The notes under the pieces were generated by a model. The model saw only the letters and a program-made list of their open reading frames with translations. It ran no database searches and had not been told where the DNA came from. A stretch of DNA of 8,201 bases. Source: JBBQZL01 sp038207745. Lineage in GTDB: Bacteria; Actinomycetota; Thermoleophilia; Solirubrobacterales; 70-9. Positions within the stretch are counted from its first letter, which is position 1, and each line of letters opens with the position of its first letter. Made by a program: the position numbers and the translations under genes. Positions 1-4,909 of the stretch are shown in pieces. The DNA is taken from positions 1 through 8,201 of the forward strand of contig JBBQZL010000126.1 of the NCBI GenBank assembly GCA_038207745.1. Reading direction: 5' to 3'.

Positions 1-563
1 CCGAGGCGGGCCCGACTGGTCCGACTGGTCCCACCGGGGTGACGGGAACCACGGGTGAAACCGGAACCTCTGGTCCAACCGGGTCGACCGGGGAGACCGG
101 CACCACTGGTCTGACCGGGGTTTCTGGACCGATCGGAACGACGGGGCCGATCGTTCCCGAGCAGGAGCCCAGGCCACCCACTGCGGATCAGATCCCGAGC
201 GGGTCGGCGGTGTTGTTTGGCAACAAGCTCTATCTGCGGATCCGGTGCTCGAAGCGATTCACGCCGAAATGCCGGACTCGGACCGTGGGCCTTACGCGCA
301 CCCGTCGCGGCAGCAAGCTGACCAGGCAGATCTCGTCGGTCGTGCGGAGTGGTCGCTGGGTGACGGCAGGAATCCCCGTGGTGCCCAAGTTCCTGCCGAC
401 GCTGAAGCAGATGTCCGAGCGGAACGAGCGATCATTGATCGTCCGGCAGCAGGTGAAGGCAAGGCGGGTCCGCGGCAAACATGTGCGCCGGGCAACCACG
501 ATGTTTCAACGGCTGAAGGTGATACCCCCCGTGGATCCGCCGGTAATCTCCCGGAGGCCGTGA
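1..563 (+). CDS. Collagen-like (Gly-X-Y repeat) protein, C-terminal part, 5' end outside the window
   Basis: The reading frame is open from base 3 and ends at TGA 561-563; no true start is visible, so the gene begins upstream. The visible part opens with 16 uninterrupted Gly-X-Y triplets (bases 9-152), mostly GPT, GET, GTT and similar, with Thr in most Y positions. A Pro/Glu-rich linker (PEQEPRPP) follows, then about 115 residues very rich in Arg/Lys with a C-x8-C pair (RCSKRFTPKC). Bacterial collagen-like proteins are normally surface or extracellular, and Thr-rich GXT repeats are known O-glycosylation sites in Bacillus exosporium proteins such as BclA; whether that applies here is inference. 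The basic two-cysteine tail resembles the C-terminal part of secreted repeat proteins of Solirubrobacter-type actinobacteria (memory, not a search). Signal peptide and anchoring cannot be judged. Its stop overlaps the start of the next gene. Confidence 0.8.
   Translation, partial: EAGPTGPTGPTGVTGTTGETGTSGPTGSTGETGTTGLTGVSGPIGTTGPIVPEQEPRPPTADQIPSGSAVLFGNKLYLRIRCSKRFTPKCRTRTVGLTRTRRGSKLTRQISSVVRSGRWVTAGIPVVPKFLPTLKQMSERNERSLIVRQQVKARRVRGKHVRRATTMFQRLKVIPPVDPPVISRRP
9..152 (+). repeat. Collagen-like tandem repeat, 16 Gly-X-Y codon triplets
   Basis: There is a nine-base periodicity of Gly codon, variable codon and (mostly) Thr codon without interruption. Typical units read ACC-GGx-xxx. The array probably continues upstream of the window, because the first codons (E A G P T) already fit the pattern. 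Such arrays tend to vary in copy number between strains by slippage or recombination. Confidence 0.85.
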
Positions 564-1669
564 ACTCCGAGCCACCTTCCCCGCGGGCTGTAGAAATTCT
601 TGGCCTGACCGACGGTGGCCAGACCGCCGAAGACGTCGCGAAGAAGCTGGCGGCCTTCTTGAGGACCGCCAAGTCCTCGCTTGATCTTGCGCTTTACGAC
701 ATCCGGTTGCCGGATCCGGTTGGCTCGATCATCGCGGATGAGTTCCGCGCTGCCTCGGAGCGAGGAGTCGAGGTACGGCTGGCATACAACGGGGACACCG
801 CCCGACCTTCGGCGCTTCATCCACCGCCACAGACACGGCCGGACATCCTGGCTGAACTTCCGATCGAGACCCGCGAGATACCGGGCGTCCCGGATCTGAT
901 GCACCACAAGTACGTGGTACGCGATCGGGCATCGGTCTGGAGCGGCTCGACCAACTGGAACCTTGATTCGTGGTCCCTCCAGGAGAACGTGATCATCACC
1001 GTCGACTCTGCGGGCATCGCCGGCGCCTTTCACAGGAACTTCGAGGAGCTCTGGAAGAACGCGCAGGTCGTGCGAAGCGGATTGGAGAGGCCCAGGAGGG
1101 TGGACGTCGGTGGGATCCCGGTGACGCCTTGGTTCACCCCAGGACATGGACCCGAGCTTTCTCAGCAGATTGCGACCAGGATCGGGCAGGCAAAGCAGCG
1201 GATCAGGATCGCTTCGCCGGTGATCACGTCGGCACCGATCCTCGGCACGCTGGCGGAGTTGGGAGCCAAGAAGGGGGGAGGGGTGGACATCGCCGGAGTC
1301 GTTGACGAGCCCCAGGTGGATCGTGTCTTCGAGCAATGGCACGAGGACAACGGCCGATGGAAGATCCCCCTCCTGGCGACAACGCTGACAACCCTCCCGT
1401 TCTCGGGCAAGCCGTCGACCCCGTGGGGGCCCGCCACCGTTCACAACTTCATGCACGCGAAGGTGACCGTTGCCGACGACACCGTCTTCATCGGATCATT
1501 CAATCTCTCGCGATCCGGTGAGCAGAACGCAGAGAACGTCCTCGAGATCGATGACGCGGCGCTTGCGGATCAGATGGCCGAGTACATCGACCAGGTTCGC
1601 GCCCGCTATCCGGCGTCGACCATCCCCGCGCTTGCAGCGGCAACAATCGCGTCGACGTCGTCGGCGTAG
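560..1669 (+). CDS. Phospholipase D-superfamily protein with two HKD motifs
   Basis: The protein has 369 aa from GTG 560. It has two PLD half-domains, each with a complete HxK(x)4D motif: H115/K117/D122 followed by a GSTNWN loop (129-134), and H299/K301/D306 followed by GSFNLS (312-317). In this superfamily the two HKD histidines form one active site that cleaves phosphodiester bonds through a phospho-histidine intermediate; members include phospholipases, cardiolipin synthases and nucleases. The substrate cannot be read from the sequence. No signal peptide or membrane helix is visible, so a cytoplasmic location is most likely. The frame stays open upstream to base 245, but that stretch lies inside the collagen-like gene and has no PLD similarity. 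GTG 560 is preferred because GGAGG lies just upstream (553-557), the PLD fold begins soon after, and it forms a GTGA overlap with the previous stop. The 3' end overlaps the LOG gene by 64 bases. Confidence 0.85.
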   Translation: MNSEPPSPRAVEILGLTDGGQTAEDVAKKLAAFLRTAKSSLDLALYDIRLPDPVGSIIADEFRAASERGVEVRLAYNGDTARPSALHPPPQTRPDILAELPIETREIPGVPDLMHHKYVVRDRASVWSGSTNWNLDSWSLQENVIITVDSAGIAGAFHRNFEELWKNAQVVRSGLERPRRVDVGGIPVTPWFTPGHGPELSQQIATRIGQAKQRIRIASPVITSAPILGTLAELGAKKGGGVDIAGVVDEPQVDRVFEQWHEDNGRWKIPLLATTLTTLPFSGKPSTPWGPATVHNFMHAKVTVADDTVFIGSFNLSRSGEQNAENVLEIDDAALADQMAEYIDQVRARYPASTIPALAAATIASTSSA

Positions 1670-2319
1670 GTGATCAGCCCGAAATCATCGGGCCCAATCT
1701 TGCCTTCGGCGAGAAGACGCCCCTTGAGCCACTCGACAAGCCCCGACCAGTAGTCGCGACCGACCAGTACAACCGGATATCTGGGTGACTTGTCGGTCTG
1801 GATCAAGGTGAGAACCTCAAAGAACTCGTCCAAGGTGCCAAAGCCGCCCGGAAACATCACGAAGGCCGTTGAGTAACGAATGAACATCAGCTTGCGGATG
1901 AAAAAGTAGTGAAACTCGATCCCGATGTCGATGAAGGGATTTGCGCCCTGTTCATGTGGCAGTTCGATGTTCAATCCGATGGAAATTGCCCCGGCATCCT
2001 GCGCGCCTTGATTGGCAGCCTCCATGGCTCCGGGACCGCCGCCGGTGATTATCGGATGCCCAGCCTCACCAAGTGCTCGCGCAGCCGCTCGTGTGAAGGC
2101 GTACTCGGGATCATCTCTCGGCGTTCTCGCAGATCCGAAGATGCAAACCGCATGCTTGATGCTGCGAAGGGCGTCAAACCCAGCCGTAAGTTCTCGACCG
2201 ACGCGTTCGATGCGCTCGGCGTCGGAGTAGATCGACTCGATCTGGGCCTCTGCCGCGCCGATGATCTCCTCATCCAGATTGCGCGGTGGACGTGGAGCAG
2301 TACTCTGGCTGGGTGTCAT
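1606..2319 (-). CDS. LOG family protein (TIGR00730 Rossmann fold; nucleoside 5'-monophosphate phosphoribohydrolase)
   Basis: The protein has 237 aa from ATG (complement of 2317-2319) to TAG (complement of 1606-1608). It carries a Rossmann-type start (VCIFGSART, 58-66), the phosphate-binding GGGPGAMEAA segment (about 93-102), the R142-K143 pair and the PGGFGTLDE signature (157-165). In the LOG (Lonely Guy) family these last two elements form the active site that hydrolyses cytokinin riboside 5'-monophosphate, or other purine nucleotides such as AMP, to base and ribose 5-phosphate. The physiological substrate in non-plant-associated bacteria is often unknown. The N-terminal extension of about 55 residues and overall length resemble the longer LOG subtype. 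A TTG three codons upstream (2328) is possible but less likely. No Shine-Dalgarno sequence precedes the ATG; a TAGTCT box 8 bases upstream suggests a leaderless message. The last 21 codons overlap the opposite-strand PLD gene. Confidence 0.9.
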   Translation of the reverse strand: MTPSQSTAPRPPRNLDEEIIGAAEAQIESIYSDAERIERVGRELTAGFDALRSIKHAVCIFGSARTPRDDPEYAFTRAAARALGEAGHPIITGGGPGAMEAANQGAQDAGAISIGLNIELPHEQGANPFIDIGIEFHYFFIRKLMFIRYSTAFVMFPGGFGTLDEFFEVLTLIQTDKSPRYPVVLVGRDYWSGLVEWLKGRLLAEGKIGPDDFGLITYADDVDAIVAAASAGMVDAG

Positions 2320-2327
2320 CCCGAGCA

Positions 2328-2333
2328 AGACTA
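2328..2333 (-). promoter_or_regulatory. Candidate -10 box for a leaderless LOG transcript
   Basis: On the minus strand TAGTCT (TANNNT type) ends 8 bases before the LOG ATG at 2319, which would place transcription initiation at or next to the start codon. No Shine-Dalgarno sequence is present. I see no convincing -35 element, so this is tentative. Confidence 0.3.
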
Positions 2334-2385
2334 GATCAGCCGGAGACGTGATGGATCATCGATGCGCCGGAAAGGTACTCCTGAG

Positions 2386-2652
2386 ATGACGGATGGTGAG
2401 TTCGGGCTTGTGAAAGCAGGGCCGGTCGTCGATCGGCTGGTGATCTGGCCGCTCGAGGAAGGTCGATATGGACTTGATGCGACTTTTCAGGCAATCACCG
2501 GATATGACCGGGCGCATCAATATGAGGATCAACTCGGTGATGCCGGGATCAAATGGACGCTGGTCCAGGAGCTTGGCGGCGGATGGACCTTGCGCTTTGG
2601 CCCGGTCACCGCGGGCAATGTCAAGAGCGCTCTTGACGCCTTCGTGTCCTGA
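2386..2652 (+). CDS. Small protein of unknown function (88 aa)
   Basis: I do not recognise this gene. The codons are mostly ordinary for the region (GAC, GGC, CTG, GTC, ACC), which supports real coding. The product is a mixed alpha/beta-looking, soluble, mildly acidic small protein with no signal peptide, membrane segment or cysteine. It contains WPLEEGRYGLDATF in the first half, and GGGWTLRFGP followed by a predicted closing helix (NVKSALDAFV) at the end. Alternating hydrophobic stretches such as WTLVQEL and WTLRFGP suggest beta strands. I chose ATG 2386 (MTDGEFG) because of the GGAAAGG about 10 bases upstream; ATG 2362 would add eight residues (MRRKGTPE) and has only a weak GGA. The gene is divergent from LOG, with the two starts about 66 bases apart. 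A short hairpin follows the stop. Confidence 0.65.
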   Translation: MTDGEFGLVKAGPVVDRLVIWPLEEGRYGLDATFQAITGYDRAHQYEDQLGDAGIKWTLVQELGGGWTLRFGPVTAGNVKSALDAFVS

Positions 2653-2658
2653 GTCGTG

Positions 2659-2673
2659 CCTGATCGGATCAGG
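2659..2673 (+). terminator. Short inverted repeat just after the small unknown gene
   Basis: CCTGATCGGATCAGG can fold as six perfect pairs with a three-base loop. It starts seven bases after the stop codon. There is no following T-tract, so it is at best an actinobacterial-style terminator or an mRNA-stabilising hairpin. A further copy of the arm (GATCAGG) occurs at 2706-2712. Confidence 0.35.
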
Positions 2674-2686
2674 ACCAGGTGAGAAG

Positions 2687-2950
2687 ATGCGGCCTCCGAT
2701 GTCCAGATCAGGCCTTCCAACGCACGATAATGGAGGTTATGTCAACCCGCATATCGAATTACCACGACTATCCCGCTCTCGCCATGTCACTTCGCTGGGA
2801 CCTCGCGTGCGTTTCGTAGCGATTTCCAAGCTCGGTCCCGATGGCGTTGCCCTGAACTTCCACAACGGCCACGTAACTTTGCGTGGTCGGTCGAGCTGTG
2901 TCCGGCCATTACGCGTACCTTTTCGATCGGCCTCCAGACCTCGGAGTTGA
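2687..2950 (+). CDS. Doubtful small ORF (87 aa), unknown
   Basis: ATG 2687 is preceded by AGGTGA (2677-2682) with a four-base spacer, a good match to the anti-Shine-Dalgarno sequence. The frame runs to TGA 2948-2950. The middle part (about VAISKLGPDGVALNFHNGH) reads like protein, but both ends are rich in Arg, Ser and Pro, as non-coding high-GC frames often are, and codon choice is mixed. I recognise no family. A competing 26-codon ORF at 2739-2819 overlaps it in another frame. I list it because nothing else explains this stretch, but chance is the more likely explanation. Confidence 0.22.
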   Translation: MRPPMSRSGLPTHDNGGYVNPHIELPRLSRSRHVTSLGPRVRFVAISKLGPDGVALNFHNGHVTLRGRSSCVRPLRVPFRSASRPRS

Positions 2951-3012
2951 AGCGACGAAAGTGTGGCGCAGGCCGAGCAACTCAAGGACTCAGATCATCG
3001 ATCGGACCGAGT

Positions 3013-3022
3013 GGCACGTGCC
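3013..3022. promoter_or_regulatory. 10-bp perfect palindrome, possible operator
   Basis: GGCACGTGCC is its own reverse complement. It lies about 125 bases upstream of the amidohydrolase start, in non-coding DNA. Symmetric sites of this size commonly bind dimeric repressors, but no regulator gene is present in the window and chance is possible in GC-rich sequence. Confidence 0.25.
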
Positions 3023-3028
3023 GCTTAG

Positions 3029-3044
3029 ATCGGCTTCAGCCGAT
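3029..3044 (+). other. Hairpin upstream of the amidohydrolase gene
   Basis: ATCGGC and GCCGAT pair perfectly around a TTCA loop. It is not followed by a T-tract. It could be the core of a longer fold spanning about 3007-3058, in which GGCA (3013-3016) pairs with TGCC (3045-3048) and CCGAG pairs with CTCGG. Confidence 0.4.
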
Positions 3045-3146
3045 TGCCGCAGCCTCGGCGCGGTTTCCTGAGGCCCGAATCGTGAGACTATTCCGACTCA
3101 TGTCCCCTGAATGCAGTCGCGCGGACACGGGAAGAGGCTTGCCGGC

Positions 3147-4580
3147 ATGAGTAGACGCACCGTGATCACCAACGGATATGTCCTGTCCATGGACAGCGAG
3201 ATCGGAGAACTCGACCACGGGTCCGTGCTCATCGAGGACGACAAGATCCTTGCGATCGAAAGTGAACCTGGGCATGTCGACGCCGACGTGATTGATGCTG
3301 AAGGCGGCGTGATCATGCCAGGGTTCATTGATACCCATCGGCACACCTGGCAGACCGCGCTTCGCGGGATTTGCGCCGATTGGACGCTGATCGAGTACTT
3401 CATCGGAATGCGCTCGACGTTGTCGCCCCGCTACTCCGCCGAGGACGTCTACGTCGGGAACTACGTCGGTGCGCTCGAGGCTCTCGATGCCGGGGTCACG
3501 ACGATCCTGGACTTCTCGCATTGCAACAACACGCCGGAGCACGCGGATCGCGCGATCGACGGGCTTGGGGACGCTGGCATCCGTGCGACGTTCGCCTACG
3601 GGTTCTTCGCTCCACCCATGGCCGACCCCCACTTCACGTCTCACGGGATGCGGCTTGATGACGCCCGCCGCGTCCGGGAGCTGCTTGACGGACTCCCCGG
3701 GGACCTGATCACCATGGGCGTCTCGCTCTCCGAGCCCGGACTGATCCCCTTTGATGAGACGCGAAGCGAGGTACTGGCGGCGCGAGAGCTGGACGCGCTC
3801 ATTGCCACGCACACTGGCTGCATCTGGGGATTGCCAAGTGGCTTGGATCAGTTCGCTTTCTACGGGCTACTTGGGCCCGACATGATCCATGTCCACTGCA
3901 ACGCCTGCACCGAGCGTGATTGGCAACTTCTGAAGGACTCCGACGGCAAGATTTCTGTGAGTCCCGAAACAGAAATGCAAATGGGGATGGGCCACCCTGC
4001 CATTTGCAAGACGCTCGACGCCGGCCTGGTTCTGAGCCTGAGCTGCGATGTGATGTCGTCCAACTCGGGCGACATGTTCACCCAGATGCGCCTCGGTATT
4101 CAAGATGCCCGCGCGCTCAACAACGACCACTTCCACGCCAAGCGCGACGACCCGATCGAGATGCCATACAGCGTCCGCGACGCGCTGGAATGGGCAACGA
4201 TCAACGGAGCCAAGGCACTCGGTCTCGAGGAAGAAATAGGCTCGCTGGCCCCCGCCAAACAGGCGGACATCATCGTGGTCGGCCCCGGCAATGACCGCCT
4301 GAACATGCTCGGACTTGCGAACCCCGTCGGCGCAGTCGTGCAGCAGGCAAACGCGTCCAACGTGCAGACCGTTTTGGTCGCTGGACGTCCGGTAAAGCGA
4401 AACGGGCGACTCCTCGGAGCAGACTTCAACAAGATCGCCGGGATGCTCGACTCATCGCGCGAAGGTGTCATTTCACGAACTCTGGCCGACGGTCCGATCC
4501 TCCCGGATCCGATGCCGACCTTTGGGGACCTGGCCCCCCTCCTTCTCCCCAACCTCAACGTCTCCCATCCGGCCGGGTAA
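3147..4580 (+). CDS. Amidohydrolase family protein (AtzA/TrzN/cytosine deaminase-like metal-dependent hydrolase)
   Basis: The protein has 477 aa. It has the composite layout of the amidohydrolase superfamily: an N-terminal beta-sandwich segment (VITNGYVLSMD... VLIEDDKILAI), the barrel entry GFIDTHRH with metal ligands H64 and H66, then H222 (ATHTG), H250 (IHVHCN) and D301 (LSCDVMSSN), and a return to the beta-sandwich (ADIIVV... TVLVAGRPVKRNG). These five residues match the usual mononuclear-metal set of deaminases and chlorohydrolases in this group. Members hydrolyse C-N or C-Cl bonds on heterocycles and related amines; the substrate here is unknown. The catalytic Glu usually found three residues after the third His (HxxE) is absent: position 225 is Cys. 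I recall relatives with HxG and the SVSPETEMQMGMGHP stretch, so this is probably a subfamily trait. ATG 3147 has AGAGG nine bases upstream; ATG 3111 (12 more residues) lacks a ribosome site. Probably cytoplasmic. Confidence 0.88.
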   Translation: MSRRTVITNGYVLSMDSEIGELDHGSVLIEDDKILAIESEPGHVDADVIDAEGGVIMPGFIDTHRHTWQTALRGICADWTLIEYFIGMRSTLSPRYSAEDVYVGNYVGALEALDAGVTTILDFSHCNNTPEHADRAIDGLGDAGIRATFAYGFFAPPMADPHFTSHGMRLDDARRVRELLDGLPGDLITMGVSLSEPGLIPFDETRSEVLAARELDALIATHTGCIWGLPSGLDQFAFYGLLGPDMIHVHCNACTERDWQLLKDSDGKISVSPETEMQMGMGHPAICKTLDAGLVLSLSCDVMSSNSGDMFTQMRLGIQDARALNNDHFHAKRDDPIEMPYSVRDALEWATINGAKALGLEEEIGSLAPAKQADIIVVGPGNDRLNMLGLANPVGAVVQQANASNVQTVLVAGRPVKRNGRLLGADFNKIAGMLDSSREGVISRTLADGPILPDPMPTFGDLAPLLLPNLNVSHPAG

Positions 4581-4788
4581 GGACGGAATTCGCCGAGCCG
4601 AGTTCCACTGTGTCGATGGCTCCGTAGCAGAAGGCGACAACAGTTCCGCCACCGGCGGCGCGGATCAAGAAGCCGCCTTCTCCGCCGCCGATGTTCTTGA
4701 AGCCACCACATTTCGTGTCGATCTCTTGGGAGCGGTCCGCCAGGACCCCGCTAATGCCGATAGGAGTTTCGATCAACGCTGAACTCAT
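4555..4788 (-). CDS. Possible small glycine-rich protein, antisense, unknown (77 aa)
   Basis: On the minus strand an ATG (complement of 4786-4788) opens a 77-codon frame ending in TGA at 4555. It overlaps the last 26 bases of the amidohydrolase gene. The codons look like those of real genes here (GAC CGC TCC, GAG ATC GAC ACG, TTC AAG AAC ATC GGC GGC), and the composition is not the Arg/Ser-rich type of shadow frames. It contains glycine clusters (GGGEGG, AAGGGT) and two Cys, but no recognised domain. No clear ribosome-binding site precedes it. The plus strand is also open over this interval, from ATG 4465 inside the amidohydrolase gene to TGA 4782, so third-position bias alone does not settle it. 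It otherwise fills most of the 329-base gap. Confidence 0.35.
   Translation of the reverse strand: MSSALIETPIGISGVLADRSQEIDTKCGGFKNIGGGEGGFLIRAAGGGTVVAFCYGAIDTVELGSANSVLTRPDGRR
4585..4606 (+). terminator. Hairpin directly after the amidohydrolase stop
   Basis: GGAATTCG and CGAGTTCC form an 8-bp stem with one G-T wobble around a six-base loop (CCGAGC), starting four bases after the stop codon. There is no T-tract, so it is a possible intrinsic terminator of the T-poor kind seen in actinobacteria. It also lies within a possible antisense ORF. Confidence 0.4.
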
Positions 4789-4810
4789 CGCTGAAGGGCA
4801 GCTGTTTCCG

Positions 4811-4841
4811 TTGACTTCCGGGGCTTCGCGCCGAGTAGACT
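4811..4841 (+). promoter_or_regulatory. Candidate sigma-70-type promoter for the aldehyde dehydrogenase unit
   Basis: TTGACT (4811-4816) and TAGACT (4836-4841) are separated by 19 bases. They match the actinobacterial TTGAC ... TANNNT pattern, although the spacer is at the long end. Transcription would start near 4848, giving a leader of about 60 bases before ATG 4910. This is the best promoter-like sequence I found in the window. Confidence 0.5.
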
Positions 4842-4909
4842 GAAGGTCACGTTTCCTCGTCGGGACCAAAAGGTCAGGTCACGCGTTCAATTCTGAGAAT
4901 GGGAGCTAC

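Larger units (their letters stand above)
2951..3146. other. Non-coding stretch with inverted repeats upstream of the amidohydrolase gene
   Basis: No convincing gene is seen here. The stretch holds the palindrome GGCACGTGCC (3013-3022), a strong hairpin (ATCGGC-TTCA-GCCGAT, 3029-3044), and flanking complementary segments CCGAG (3007-3011)/CTCGG (3054-3058) and GCCTC (3052-3056)/GAGGC (3070-3074). It lies 70-140 bases ahead of the amidohydrolase start and could be its promoter region or a structured 5' leader. It matches no riboswitch class that I can name. Confidence 0.4.

Noticed and set aside
245..559. N-terminal extension of the PLD gene in the same open frame
   Set aside because: It lies entirely inside the collagen-like gene, has shadow-like composition (Arg, Ala, Asp, Gly) and no PLD features; GTG 560 gives a natural start.
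506..1456. 316-codon minus-strand frame opposite the PLD gene
   Set aside because: It is rich in Arg/Pro/Gly with no domain, while the plus strand encodes both HKD motifs over the same bases.
2990..3080. Possible tRNA or other structural RNA because of stacked hairpins
   Set aside because: There is no cloverleaf, no T-loop consensus and no acceptor pairing, so I kept it only as a structured-leader candidate.
2883..3150. Small plus-strand frames (62 and 67 codons) in the gap before the amidohydrolase
   Set aside because: They have no good ribosome site, overlap each other in different frames, and cover the inverted repeats; composition is non-coding-like.
3036..3812. 258-codon minus-strand frame opposite the amidohydrolase gene
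   Set aside because: It is a typical shadow of a high-GC gene: the sense strand has a complete amidohydrolase with metal ligands.
4465..4782. Plus-strand 105-codon frame running from the amidohydrolase end into the gap
   Set aside because: It begins inside the amidohydrolase gene in another frame with no ribosome site and no recognisable domain; the minus-strand frame there has the better codon pattern.
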